64,000 nt of DNA from Liolophura sinensis (Eukaryota > Mollusca > Polyplacophora > Chitonida > Chitonidae). The notes below the pieces were generated by a model, which was given only the letters and a program-made list of their open reading frames with translations, ran no database searches and had not been told where the DNA came from. Positions 12,745 to 25,805 of this stretch are shown here, piece by piece. The position numbers and the translations under genes were made by a program. Position 1 is the first letter of the stretch. Each line of letters opens with the position of its first letter. The stretch lies in assembly GCF_032854445.1 (NCBI RefSeq), contig NC_088295.1, positions 28,941,385-29,005,384 on the forward strand, in the 5' to 3' direction.

Positions 12745-12890
12745 CGTAGGTGGGAAGGTCTGGCAACAACCTTCAAATCGTCGTCAGCTTCCCCAAGCCT
12801 CTGCCCACTTTCCTCCCACCATAATCCTGGCCGCTGTTGTATAAGAGAAATATTCCTGAGCACGGCGTAAAACTCCAATCAAATAAATAA
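12745..12890 (+). repeat. SINE family 1, 3' part
   Basis: Contains 'gtgggaaggtctggcaacaa', 'cctcccaccataatcctggccgctgttgtataag', 'gcacggcgtaaaactccaatc' and an aaataaataa tail. Confidence 0.85.
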
Positions 12891-15800
12891 TTATAAATTT
12901 AATACTCATAGGAATAAGACTTATTTGAAATCAGACCTCAGGTCTAAGTTCCTAAGTTAAGAGAGCTGAATACCAACACCGGCTTTATGAGGTATAGGTT
13001 GTTCCCGGCCAGTTTCATGGGACAAACAATAGAAGTTACTGCCAGTCACGTCAGCCCTGGGGCGGAATGACCACTCAGGAAATGGCTTAATTCAAATGAC
13101 TAGTCTTAATATTGACCGTTTTCTAATCTTACATGTATTTTGTCGGATTGTTCATTATTTGGGACATAATCTATAATATGTGTATGTGTTGGGTGGTTTT
13201 TTGTCGGTCACGCGTGTAATATGGCTATACCTTGAGTTCTTTATTATACTAAGTACTTGCCTCCCAAGTAGACGACAGGTAAGGTGTAAAGCAAACCACG
13301 TCCTTGACCTGAACTTACTATAGTCACATACTCGAACCTTGATTTAATGTTGGGTTTGAATTCCTCGTTTTTGTACCAACTTTCAACCCTTGCGCTGGCG
13401 AATAAGAGACTGATAACTTTAATTTCTTCATGGACAACATTAGACAAGAAACTTCATCTTTATTCCGTTTCGAATTTCCTCAAATTCGGCTAACTCGTCG
13501 GAGATTTGAACCAAGCAATTTGTGCGATAAACTTGTTCCGGTGATTTAGACTGACAGAAGACGATTCTTGTAGGGACGGAATGTGATGAGATGACTATCA
13601 GCGTTCGTTTCCAGTGACACTCTTCTAGACTTGAGTTTCCGGCAGGCTTTGTTAATCGTCGTATCAGCCTATATGGTTCGTGTTATTTTTACCTTGTTCA
13701 TGCTTGTCAAATCCTTGCACCATCTTGCACTGAACAATACAAGGTAATTCGTACCTTGCTGTGTACAGCATAATAACAGTCTTTTCTCTCCTACGCGATA
13801 CTCCTATTGTTAGTCGAGAAAAGAAGGGATACTCGAAGGAGGATTTTCTGTCCTCTTGAAACGATACCAATCGGCTTGTTTTCTTTTCACACAAGTAGCG
13901 CTTGCTATAATCTAAGTCGATGAACAAAATGCGAGTAAATTCCCAGACGCTTGAAGGACGAATTCAATTTCCCCTGATAACATGCCGATAAGAATCTAGT
14001 ACTGGAAATTCATGTGGTTTGTTCGGGAACAAATCTGGCCTTATCAGATAACGACACGGACCAGGTCTCTTCTCCGAAAGAGCGATGGGTTAGTTTCTCT
14101 AAAATGGTATGACAGCTGAAGTCATAGTGGATTAGACCTTCAAACCTGCTTATAATCTAGAATTTACTGTCAGCTATGACCTCAGGCGAATCTCTTTGGA
14201 AAGGTACGCTAATCTGTAGTCAGATGTGTTATACGATAAGAGAACAGAGTGACAAACAGAACAAATCTCTGGGTCGACATTCTGTATAGATTTATGCACC
14301 CTGAACCACAAACCTGGTTATCGTGAACGGCAAAGTTACAGTGCGTCGAGAAAACTCGGTAAATGCGGGGCTATACTTGTTTTTTTCACAACTGTGTTTA
14401 AGAAGTGATGATGTTCAACTAAAACTAGTGTTTAATCCCTCTACCATTGTTGCATGCCCTGTATTAGCACCTGTATTGAAACTAGCAGCTGCATGACCGG
14501 TTTATAAGGAGCGGTGGGACTGAGTTATATCTTAACCCGAATGTACATCTATAAGCTTCCATCTGTTTGGGAAATGGAAGAGTCAGCTTGTCAAAACGAA
14601 ACTTCATTTTGACGCGTCAGATTTCATGTGAATGTCGTTAAAGCCATGTTTTCTTATAGGACTGTGCCTATAATTGTTCAAACATATGATGGTAAATAAC
14701 AAACCGGTTTTTGTTGCAATAAATATCAAATTCGTCTGTGGAATATATATACAGACCTATACCGTATATACAGCCAGCGTAAACTATTGCAACACCATTT
14801 TTCTATGTGTTTTAGGTATAAGTGCATGTAATGAAACATAGATGTGTTTAAGAATTTTGCCTCACTTTCTCTTTTATTTGATAAGCCATAGTGAAACTCG
14901 ACTAAATGACACACTTTCTTTGGTGAAACAGTAGCACACGTTCTGTGGTGAAACAGTAGCACTAATAAATGGCGTGCCCATATTCGTACAAGTGATATCT
15001 AGAACGAATATTAGATGCATCCTGTTCTCTCCCCAGGGATGAATTACCTTTCAATAATTAAATATATTTCGAGACTGACCGTTCTTGTGACGTACAGGTA
15101 GAGTTAAGCGAGGTATGAATGTATATACACGTCACTGATATGTTTTACAGGTATGGGGATGTAGGCTTGGCGAGCAGGATGCCTAGAATGGAATATTATC
15201 CCAGCTTAATAAGCGTTCAGTGGCATCACTAAGCTAAAAGGCTTCCCACAAGGCCACCCGTGATAGATACAACATGCCAATTCCAGATCAGAGCTGCTCA
15301 CCCCATGGTGATATGTCTGTTTTGCGTAATTGCCATGGCTTTACTGTTGCGGCTTTCTCAGTGCTTACGTAATTGCTTCAGTGGTTTCCAAATTAATTAT
15401 TTTCTCACCTCAAAATGGCAGACCTAATATATAGGCCTATGAGGGATTACTGAATTATATAACACATTAATCAAACTCAAGCAAAACATTTGTGAACCTT
15501 CATGATTAAATGAGTCACACATAATATTTCCACATTTTGGACTTGGTATACTAGTATATTGATTGCGTTCTATTGCATATCAGGCTGTCAACCTTATCCA
15601 ACCATTTCGGAACACATAGGCTCGGTTATATTTAAAATCTGTCTAAACCATTAGGCCGCACTACAGATAAGGAAGGCGAAACATCACCATAAGGTAATAC
15701 GTTGTGCATTTGGAGTAAAATATGCCATATGTACCAAGATTACTTCAGTCTGCAGATTTACCAGTTGTCGATATATATGCAAAAGCTCTCTTAACATATG

Positions 15801-16067
15801 ACAACAGAATAATAAATAATTCATTATAATGTATTATCTGTGAAATAATATAAGGTATTCAGGAACCACATATAGCTTGACACCCGCCTGGATAATTTAC
15901 CGTGATTCACTTCATATATTACGACCAGTTTCGGCCATCTTATGCCTAGGGCATCTCCATGTAGGAAACAATTTGCGAAAATATTGATTTTCACCACTAG
16001 CTTTAAATTTACGTGAACTGTTTTGTCTCAGTCCACTGATACTTTTGAATACCACGTTAAAAATCAA
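12891..16067. other. Long stretch without a supported gene
   Basis: About 3.2 kb of unique-looking, moderately AT-rich sequence. Open frames reach only 87 codons and show no domain signature. No tandem repeat or mobile element is recognised. Confidence 0.5.
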
Positions 16068-16318
16068 TCGGAGCCTCCGTGGCTCAGTTGATTAGCGCGC
16101 TAGCCCAGCGTAATGACCCAGGAGCCTCTTATCAATGCGGTCGCTGTGAGTTCAAATCCAGCTCATGCTGCCTTCCTCTCCAGCCGTACGTGGGAATGTC
16201 TGTCAGCAACCTGCATATGGTCGTTGGTTTCCGCCCGGGTCTGCCCGGTTTCCTCCCACAATAATGCTAGCCATCGTCGTATAAGTGAAATATTCTTGAG
16301 AACGGTGTAAAACACAAG
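16068..16318 (+). mobile_element. SINE family 1, near full length with clear tRNA-like head
   Basis: Starts 'ggagcctccgtggctcagtt'. The A-box-like TGGCTCAGTTGA and the B-box-like 'gagttcaaatcc' are both visible. It runs through 'taagtgaaatattcttgag' to 'gtaaaacacaagtg', where the usual aataaat tail is missing. Several short overlapping open frames here are artefacts of the element. Confidence 0.9.
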
Positions 16319-17235
16319 TGTTTTGCATTCTATGGGCTTAAAGCCCATAGTTAAACTTATGAGCAGAAATACATATTTTAAGTTTTGTGTTGGGATTTCC
16401 TCAAAAATACCACGGGTTGTAGATCTTTGGTTTCTCCTCGTAGATTTTTTGTCAAAGCCGAGTATGTGACACGCCATGGACAATTCTCGTGAGCATCTGA
16501 ACGTACTAAATTATACATTGCTTTGAAACAGGACTCTCCGTGTTATCGGATTTTCAGATGTCAACGACGAAAAGGAAACTTTGCTCATTTTACCAAAGGA
16601 ATATTTCATGGGTAGCTTTTACAAAAACTGAATTGGACTGTTCGGGCATGCATAGATTAGCATTTAAAGCTTCTTGTAAAAAGATACGGGCAATTAGATG
16701 GATGTATCGCGATTTAAGTGTATTGTGTATTACTTTATCAACACATTTCAAACCATTTGATTCGCTTCAACACAGCAACATGTGTAATTTTCGATTTGTA
16801 ACAGTCGATAGCATTTCCATTCACGCTGCGGCTAAGATTTGTGCGGGGTCTGCTCTCAGCACGAATGATCCTCATAGTTTTTGCCATCTCTGTCACCTCT
16901 TGCTAGATGGACACTCCGGAATCCCACATCTCGCTGTATGCAAATGATGGGGGTCTTCAGACTCTCACATACCTCTGTAAATACACGGATGACTCCGGAC
17001 TCCTACATCTCGCCAACTGAAACTTTTTGTTACAATACAACTGGTCTTCTTTTACAACTATGGTCAAGAACACTAACGATTTTTGAAGCGGAGATTTTTC
17101 GAATAGGCGTGTTAGTTTCTTTATCCTATTTTTGTTACTCAGTATCGTAAATTACATCAGCATATATATATATTGTCCAGGTATTACTACAGATGATAAC
17201 ACTGCCGAAAAGAGATGTCGTACCTGATTATCTTT

Positions 17236-17960
17236 GGTGTTATGCTTCAGTGAAGTCCTACTATATACATAGGTTGAGGGTTGAGATGTCATGTCGTGTC
17301 GTTGGTTCTATGCCTCACTAAGGCACCAATAAGGACTCTTCGTCGTCATAGGACTGAAAAATTGTTAAGTGCGACGTTAAATCCCAAGCACTCACTTACT
17401 CACTCACTAAGGCACCACTGTACAAATATGTCGAGGGCGTGAGGTGTCGTGCCTGGTGTAGTTGGCTTTATGCCAGACTAATGCACCACTATACAAATAT
17501 GTCGAGATCTGAAGTGTCATGCTCATTACACTGTAACTCAGTAGGGTACCAGTATATGAATATATCGAGGATTGAGATGTCATCTCTGGTGCCATTGGTG
17601 TTATGCATCAGCAATGTATCACCGTATGAATATGTTGAGGATTGAGGTGTGATATCTGGTGTATTTGGAGTTGTGACTCAGTAAGGTATCACTATACCAT
17701 TAACATATAAAGATGTGCGTTAGTAAGGTATCACCATATAAATATGTCGAAAGTTAAGGTGTCATATCTGGTGTTTTTGGTGTTGTGCCTCAGAAAGGTA
17801 TCATCATATGAGTACGTTGAGGATTGAGGTGTCATATCTGGTGTCTTTTGTGTTGGTCATCAAGGTGTCATATCTGGTGTCTTTGGTCCTCAGTAAGGTA
17901 TCAGATTATAAATATTTCGAGGGTTGAGGTGTCATGCCTGGTGTTTTCTGGTGTTTCATG
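17236..17960. repeat. Degenerate minisatellite, unit about 70 bp
   Basis: Repeated blocks of the form 'caccatatgaatatgtcgag', 'gattgaggtgtcatatctgg', then 'tgttgtgcctcagtaaggtat'. About nine diverged copies, some with internal deletions (for example near 17695-17735). Interrupted at 17329-17402 by a truncated SINE. Confidence 0.85.
17314..17417 (+). mobile_element. SINE family 2, 5'-truncated, with target-site duplication
   Basis: The insert 17329-17402 is the last ~74 bp of family 2, including 'gtgcgacgttaaatcccaag' and a cactcact-type tail. It is flanked by the direct repeat ctcactaaggcacca at 17314-17328 and 17403-17417. It sits inside the 70-bp minisatellite, so it inserted after the array formed. 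Confidence 0.85.
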
Positions 17961-19140
17961 CTTTTACGTTATGCTTCATTGAGAATCATTAAGCTTTGGC
18001 GTCGGCATGATATGCAGGACATGGCCAGGACATGATCTAACCTAATGATGAAAACGCGTTAAAGCTAAAGATGACAAAAAAACCTTCCGTCTTATTCCGT
18101 GTTTGGAAGGACTGGAATTTCCCATTTTCGTGTACAAACGTTGGCTATTTATGGATTATCATCCATTTGAAGCATTCTGTGCATATGTATGAAGCGGGAT
18201 TATTGAAAATAGGAATATATTGAATATAAGTAATTGTTTTTCCTGATCTACAGGGGTTTTTTTTAAAACAAATGACGCCAGGTTTTAATGACAACAAACG
18301 AAATTAGTTTTGTAGTTTTGTAAATTGAGATTTGAGCACCTTTGCGACAAACGCGTGTACATGTTGGGAATGTACGTTGCCGTACACTGCTTCACGGCAC
18401 GCAACTTTATTGTTACCTGAGCTTCCTCAGTACATTGAATTTCTTGCTGTTGAAGTTAATGTCACTTTAGTTTAGTTTTTATCACTAGGATACGATATGG
18501 CTATCAAACATGGCATTCGCTAAATACACAATGTTTTCCAATAGCTGACATATGTTTTATAGATCACTATCACGAATCCGTATTCAGCGCCGTTCTCCAG
18601 TTGACGAGCGGCATTCAGTCTGCATTCAACAAACATTCCAGTCTGGACAGTAGAGCATGTTAAGTGCCCTCTTGCTGTCTTAAACGATTATAAAACGATT
18701 TAGATGCCGGAGCATTACTCTTCACATTTGATATATCTCTACTTAAGAATTGGTCCGCAATCAGAAATCCTATAGCCTGAGGACGTCAATAAAGTATACC
18801 CATATGCCTACAGCTGTTGTGGTTATCTGTCGTATGAAAACATGTATAGCAGGCGACATGTTCGCTGGATGGTATATTAGGCCTACATAGGTGTCGTTAA
18901 TTAAGTGTTGTAACGGATTACATACACCAGATACTATTTTTACAGCTCTTTCTGTAGATCTGTATTCTATTTGCTTTCGTATTGGATTTACAGTAATTTT
19001 TTATCATAAAATACATTGAAATGTTTTATCTATTATTTATAATCAACTGGCTCTGTCGAATAAGCCGTGTTATCCTTAAACTAATGGATTTCTGAAGAAT
19101 GAGATTACAGGCTTCAATCCTACATAATGGTTCGCCTGCG
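17961..19140. other. No gene seen
   Basis: About 1.2 kb of unique sequence with no long open frame, tandem repeat or recognised element. Confidence 0.5.
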
Positions 19141-19233
19141 GACTTCTCGTGGCAATTCTGGCCGCCGTGGTATAAAGTGAAATATTCTTGAGCACGGCGT
19201 AAAACACCAGTCAAATAAATAAATAAATAAATC
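19141..19233 (+). repeat. SINE family 1, 3' fragment
   Basis: 'ctggccgccgtggtataaag' through 'gcacggcgtaaaacaccagtc', with an (AAAT)n tail. Confidence 0.85.
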
Positions 19234-19387
19234 ATGCAGTAATGGTTTTCATCGCATACTCAACAACTTATAACAAAGCAGTTGTATGATGATGGTAAGT
19301 CTTACGGATGGAGGAAAACGGCACGGGGACCTTCCATGGGCGAGCAGTTAGCGTCACCAAAACGAACGCATGCTACACATTAATACT

Positions 19388-19542
19388 CCTTTCCGGTTGT
19401 ACGTGTGAAGCTCTGTCAGCAACTTGCGGATGGTCATGGGTTTTCCTCCCACCATAATACTGGCCGAGGTATAATAAGTTGAATATTTTTGAGTACGGCC
19501 TAAAACACCAATCAAAATCAAGTAAATAAATAAATCAGCAGG
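19388..19542 (+). repeat. SINE family 1, 3' part
   Basis: 'ccggttgtacgtgtgaagct', 'caacttgcggatggtcatgg', 'cctcccaccataatactggcc', 'gagtacggcctaaaacacc' and an aaataaataaatc tail. Confidence 0.88.
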
Positions 19543-22229
19543 ACTGGCCATGGTAAACCTCCGACCTTAGGCAAATTACTGCCAAACTTAACTTACATAT
19601 AATCACACCATATACGCTGGTGTAAGACAAGTGGTCTCGCTCCTTGCATTCACAACTGAATGTATGGTATAAGGTGACGCGCTGAAGTGACACTGCAACC
19701 ATTGTTGCGCTTCCACTGGTAACGCACTGCGTTGCTCTTGCCCGACCTCTCTAATGAAACATGATCGTCCTGAAACTCAAAACTGAAATTCAGGTAACAG
19801 CTGTGCTTGATCGCATTGTTATCAGGGTTACATACTACTTCTATTTAAAATAAAGATATTGTCAAACGACACTTACATTGTGTACAGCCAATCATTTTTA
19901 TGTGAACCACACCTGACACTGCATAATAATGAAAGTATATTTGTTTCATTCCAGCTTTCTCCCTAGGCACATTTCGCAGAAATGTTACCTTCTTGAAGTC
20001 ACTTTTCGTACAATCTTGTTCTGCTGCGGAAACAACAGATTGTTTCAAGGTATTTATAGACCCTGTTTCATCAAATCCGATTAGCAAGCACAGAAAAAGG
20101 GCAATATTTTGTTGCTAAAGGGATACAAAGTCGAGCGGACGATGATTGCCTGGCTGTGGAGATAATAGGGTTTCCTGGGTTAAATCTTACAACCTTGGTC
20201 ACGCTTGAATAAATGTACCATACCTAAAATTAAGCTTAGACACGGCATAACCTGGACATCAGCCAATCAGAATCGATCGTGTATCCCTTTAAACAGCATC
20301 CATGCAATGTAGTTTTGAAAATTAGAAGGCGAGGTCGATAAAGAATACATGCCGTCAAATAAAAACTCCGTGAAATGTTCGTATTCAAATGGTATACCAC
20401 ATGCAAAACTGTGGTTGGTAGAAATGTCGACGAGACTTCTTTTCTCTAGAATATTTTGTAAATGCACTGAGTATAAAACTGTGTCATCAGGGGAAATTAT
20501 TCAAGGATTTCTTGAAAATAAGGATTGTTTTGATTTTGATACATACACTGGCATTATATGTAAAACTGTGTCATCAGGGAAAATGTTTTAAAATGAGGAT
20601 TGTTCTGAATAAGAAATATTAGTTTGGATCTTCTGCAAATGGATTTGAAACAGATTGTGACAGCATGCATGCAATATTTAACTTTAACTTTAATGCCTTG
20701 GTGCCTGAATTTACCTGTACTTTAAGATTTTGTTGTATATGTAGCCTTAGAAATTAACCGTGCACATTAGTACATGTTTTCATACTTATTTGTTGAGTAA
20801 AGTAACACTTTTGTCGAATTCACCACAGTTTGTTTAATACAAACAATTTATAATCCAGAGTGGTGTTAAATAATAACTTTTAGAAACGTGCAGATCGTTG
20901 CGGACAATAAATTCTTTTCAAAAAATAGACAGGAAAGCTTCCTTTTTAAACAAATTTTGGTATACACGTTACAATTTTATGATACTGCCACCAACGGCTC
21001 TTTCAAATGAGATAGACATTACCAACATTTGTCACCATGAGCGGTTAACCTTGAAAGGTGCGCAACCTTATTGCCTTGAAAACTGGTAAAAGGCTGTGTC
21101 TTGTTGGGTAGCACTATAGTGAGAGTAGGTCACTTGAACCCATGTACTCTGGTTGAACCATAGCCGCCAGATGATTTCTATTCAAACCAATTGACAGTTT
21201 GAGGCCAAAGGCCCGGTGTCGAGGATAAGTAAACACGCCGTGAACCTGCGCTCGCGCTTTAGAATACGAGTGTCGCGTGAGCTGTCTTCTTGCTGAAAAT
21301 ATCTTATCTATGCTTGACTTGAATTGCAAAGGTAGATTGCCAGAAAATAAACACACCAACTTTTTTCAGAGAATTTTAAAGCCTGTGTTTGTTTTCTATC
21401 TTTTTCAGGCTTTTTCCAAGTATCTCTGGGGTTAGCATAAACTTGCGGTCAGTCGAAAAAGTCTCTACCTTTTGTTTCATTTTCAAGGCACGCTTAGATG
21501 AAACGTGAGATGGCCACCGTGTCAAGCTCATGTTGTACAGAAGGAGAACAAACGCTGTATTGAGCGTTATCCTCCTGAAAACTTTACCCCACAGTCAACC
21601 CTTTGTCCACCATTGTCCTTACCAGCATTTGATATATTACAAGTACACGTCATGTTATTAACACAACAAGTATTTCTTTAACTCTAGTAACAAAAAAACA
21701 AAACAAAACAAAAAAATGTCCGAAATTTAATAAGAATAGACATTCGCCATCGTATGCTTCCCGTCGGATTACAAAGCTTCCCCTACTCACAATGGCTGTC
21801 TGTTTTGAACCCCAGTCCAGTTTCGTCCAGTATATACTTTTATCTTGTCAAATAAATTTAATTTGGTTTTGTAATTCGGTAGACATGTTATACACTGATA
21901 TCGATAGTTGAAATTATCCAGCATTATTCACTGCTGTGAATATTTCGACTATGAGTACTTCCCAGAATAAGATGGTTTCCACCCCCCCCCCAGACTATGG
22001 GAAAATTCAAGGATGACAGGCCTACCGATATTACGTTTTTGTACGTTGAATAATATCTGCTAATTATCACACATTTAAAAAGTATCGGAAATCCACTGAG
22101 TGATTCTAGCATGTTGCTGCGATTTGCATTTGGATTTAGCTGGAGCCCTGATACAACGTTTTGAGTGCTGATATTTAGTACGATACGTGGTGTATTTGAT
22201 GGGTAAGTATGGCATGGCACTTTTTATAA
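19543..22229. other. Long stretch without a supported gene
   Basis: About 2.7 kb. Open frames reach 98 codons without recognisable domains. A 20-bp direct repeat (aaactgtgtcatcagggaa-like) occurs near 20476 and 20561. No other structure is seen. Confidence 0.5.
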
Positions 22230-23160
22230 TGTCATGACTTTGTAATGCTAGTTATCACTTCCGCACAGTCTCACGACTGTTTAATTCTGATTATCACTTC
22301 CCCTCAATCTCACGGTGGTCTAATGCTATTTTTCACTTTTTCCACATTTGGGTAACTGTTTAATGCTATTTCTTCAAAACTCTATACACTCATGCTTAAT
22401 GCTATAGTTATCACTACCCTATTCTCTCATGACTGTGTAACGTTAGTTATCATTTCCCCACAGTCTCACGACTGTCTAATTCTAGTTATCACTGCCGCCC
22501 AAACTCATGACAGACTAATGCTATATCATCACAATCGTACGGTATCATGACTGTTTAATGATATAGTTATCATTCGCCTACACTGTCAAGACTATAATAT
22601 TAGTTTTCACTTCCCCACACCCTCATGACTGTCTGTGGCTACAGTAATCGACTGTCTAATGCTAGTTATCACTTCCGCCCAAACTGGGAAGTGATCACTG
22701 ACTAACGCTATGTCACCAGTACCGTACACTATCATGACTGCTTTAATGATTCACTTCTCCATTCCCTCATGACTAATGCTATAGTTATCACTTTCCCGCT
22801 CTCTCATGACTTTATAATATTGGTTATCACTTCCCCACTCCCTCATGACTGTCTACTTTATTTATTTGAGTAGTGTTTCACGCCGTACTTAAGAATATTT
22901 CACTTATACGACGGCGGCCAGCATTGTGGTGGGTGGAAACCGGGCAGAGACCGGGGGAAAGCCACGACCATCCGCAGGTTTCTGACAGACCTTCTCACGT
23001 ACAGCCAGCGAGGAAGCCAGCATGAGTTGTCATGCATGTTTAATGCAATAGTTATCAATACCCACACTTTCATGACGATAACGTTAGTTATCGATCTTAA
23101 TACTGTCTAAATGCTATAGTTGTCAATATCATACACTATTACGGTACACTAATGCAAACA
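22230..23160. repeat. Degenerate minisatellite, unit about 40 bp, split by a SINE
   Basis: Recurring 'catgactgtctaatgctag' then 'ttatcacttccccacactct'. Many diverged copies span 22230-22855 and resume at about 23027-23160. Units vary in length and sequence, so the array is old. Confidence 0.85.
22856..23026 (-). mobile_element. SINE family 1, 5'-truncated copy inside the 40-bp minisatellite
   Basis: Runs from 'tttatttgagtagtgtttca' through 'cagcattgtggtgggtgg' to 'gaggaagccagcatgag', lacking the tRNA-like head. It interrupts the array; I could not find a clean target-site duplication. Confidence 0.88.
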
Positions 23161-23435
23161 ATTTTCTACATAGCCCTCATATGTGGGTATGTTTCTTGCT
23201 TGCTAAAAAAATCAGTAAATTGATAACTTCCATTTAAATGTTGATTTATACACGACTGGGCTAATATTCAGAACGCCTCCCTTGATTATTTCCCAGGGCA
23301 GTGCGACCTAACCTATAACGCGGGTAGGGTAACCCTAACACGTGCGGTTCGCGTGCTACTCGTTGACAGGTTCGGGGGGTGGGGTGGGGGATTGAACTGC
23401 GCTCCGGTTATTATGTTGGTGTTCCGTATAATAAT

Positions 23436-23724
23436 CTGAAGGAAAAACACTGTGTTCACCGTTAGTTCTTCTCTTTATTGGGTAGTCCAGTTAGTGAGTC
23501 TTTACAAGTACATAATCAGAATATATTACATACAATACGTTCAGAATCAAATATATAATAGAGTTGTATAAATACATGCGTCCTCGAAGTCTATGTCAAT
23601 GGACCTAATACCACAGAGGTGTAATTATAGGTATCATTTTCGCGCTGAGCTACAAACTTACCTGAAGGGAAAACACCGTGTTGACCGTTAGTTCTTCTCT
23701 TTATTGGGCAGTCCAGTTTGTGAG
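23436..23724 (-). repeat. 63-bp direct repeat with LTR-like signals
   Basis: Two ~90% identical copies at 23436-23498 and 23662-23724 (offset 226 bp), each with 'ccgttagttcttctctttat'. On the minus strand each copy carries AATAAAGAGAAG, and the second has TATAAGG about 50 bp upstream. This could be the promoter/polyadenylation part of a decayed LTR or another element end. No reverse transcriptase or gag frame is nearby. Confidence 0.5.
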
Positions 23725-24381
23725 TAAAGTGTTCACTGTTGGCTGTCCTTATAAAGACACAGAGAACAGCTGTCAACCACGACTTGTCCCTTCAGGTTAC
23801 GTTTGTGTTGTGTACCCTATGGTGACCTAACCTCTAATCACTGTTTGATTAGACATGGTAACCACAGGACTACTGATGATTAAACAAACCCAATTTAAGG
23901 CGAGGCCTGCAGGGTTGCACTGATTTCAACAATGTACCTAATAAATCATTATTAATAAGTCTTACGCATTTAGCATGACAAAATAATACACACTTGTTCC
24001 TACATCTTAATTGTTAAAAATAAAACCACACTGGTATATAAAAATACACAATTAATTAATATGTGTATATCCACTTGATACGCATACGAACATACAACAG
24101 TTCTTTAATTTAATATATACATGTTATACCTAACTGATACCACAATTTATTCACATGTTACTATGAACATAGAATCATACCAATTCTTTAGATCAATATA
24201 TTTATGTAATACTTAATCGATACTGATATGTGCATGCACACTTATTTCATATGTGCATGTGGACGTAAAATCATACAATAATTCTTTACATTAATATAAA
24301 TATATAATACATAACTGGTCCTTACATAAATAACTGGTATAATACATAAATTGTCCTTATACAGTACAATACAACAATTAT

Positions 24382-24676
24382 TTTATGTGAAAGTTATTTA
24401 TATTTATTTATTTGATTGGTGTTTTACGCCGTACTCAAGAATATTTCACTTATACGACGGCGGCCAGCATTATGTTGGGTGGAAACCGGGCAGAGCCCGG
24501 GGGAAACCCACGACCATACGCAGGTTGCTGTCAGACCTTCCCACGTACGACCGGAGAGGAAGCCAGCATGAGCTGGACTTGAACTCACAGCGACCGCATT
24601 GGTGAGAGACTCCTGGGTCATTACGCTGCGCTAGGGCGCTAACCAACTGAGCCACGGAGGCCCCTTTATGTGAAAG
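24382..24676 (-). mobile_element. SINE family 1, full length with 12-bp target-site duplication
   Basis: Body 24394-24664, flanked by perfect tttatgtgaaag repeats at 24382-24393 and 24665-24676. This is the best reference copy. The A-box (minus strand TGGCTCAGTTGG) is at 24643-24654 and the B-box-like AGTTCAAGTCC at 24575-24585. The conserved body and 3' tail 'caccaatcaaataaata' follow. About 270 bp; transcription would be by RNA polymerase III and movement by a partner LINE (family knowledge). Confidence 0.95.
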
Positions 24677-24929
24677 GAAATAAGGATAGCAAGCGCGGTG
24701 CTGAATGGCACATCCGCGATATACACTGGAGTATTGGGTGACACTTTATGTACTACAACCGATCTTGTTTTTCTTGAGAGGGAGGTGGGGGGTGCGGGGG
24801 AATAGGGGGCGTCAAGTGTCCAGATCAGAGTACACGTGCATGAGGTAAGGGGATATATAGGGTTGGGTAATGAGTGACAAGGAAATGTCCAAGATTCAAG
24901 GATGTACAAGGCATAGCATATACCTTACT

Positions 24930-25000
24930 ACTTTTTTTTTTTACTTCATTGGTGTTTACTGCCGTACTAGAACATTTAACACTTATATGTGGCGGTCAGA
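24930..25000 (-). repeat. SINE family 1, eroded 3' fragment
   Basis: 'cattggtgtttactgccgta' and 'acacttatatgtggcggtcag' match the tail end of the family with several indels. Confidence 0.6.
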
Positions 25001-25338
25001 TTTAGATTTAAAGTTGAAGCCAAAACAGGGTGAGCTGGATTCGAGCTTTGGAGTGTTTACCAGAATCCGCTGGATAAATCCATCTAATGAGCCAGAAGGT
25101 GTCCCACACAGTATGTACAGCCACCGTCACTCTTTCAGGGAGAAGAAATACCCTATTTTTTTTTTCAAAAAATAAGTCACACAAATTTTTGTTTGTTTGA
25201 AATCTTAGACAAATATACTAGTTTATCAAAATTGCTTTAATAGAAGTTAGATGCCAGCGAATGGCGGTTAGGGGTCAGTACGGATTCAAGGTTTGCCATT
25301 TATGCCATTTTTATAAGTGAGCCGTTGTGCATTGTTAG

Positions 25339-25340
<2 letters not shown>

Positions 25341-25432
<92 letters not shown>
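25341..25432. repeat. (AT)n microsatellite
   Basis: 92 bp of uninterrupted AT dinucleotides. Confidence 0.97.
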
Positions 25433-25436
<4 letters not shown>

Positions 25437-25805
25437 ACGTAATCTCGTGTGTTTATAGTTCAAGTGAGTGATTGTGTCCAAGTTGCTCTGGTGTTTAGGC
25501 CTGCTGAGTTGTTAGTTATTCACATGAGCTTTTGTATGTGAGCAAGAATGTTGATGAATAGATAACATATTGCCACCGATGTATGAAAACAGATCTTCCT
25601 ACTTGACATTTTGTACTTACTGTCCTAACACCTTCGCCCTGGAGAAGGCTGGGTGGCTGTCTCTCGTAAGGCAGTCCTTGACCAGGTAACACATTGTGAG
25701 GAAATATTCGTCACCCTTCAAGTAAAACCTACACACTATCCACCATCCTCAGACTCAAGAAATAACATGACAGGAAGTTCCCTTTTCGGACATGTGTTAA
25801 GATGA

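Noticed and set aside
16079-16483. Short frames on both strands at 16.1-16.5 kb, and similar ones at 24.4 and 48.0 kb
   Set aside because: The same peptides (for example AVAVSSNPAHA-like) recur wherever SINE family 1 is present; they are element-derived.
16540-16947. 135-codon plus-strand open frame
   Set aside because: Mixed-composition peptide without a recognisable domain, no neighbouring exons and no promoter; consistent with a chance frame.
23325-23345. Telomere-like gggtaaccctaac
   Set aside because: A single short palindrome, not an array of TTAGGG repeats.
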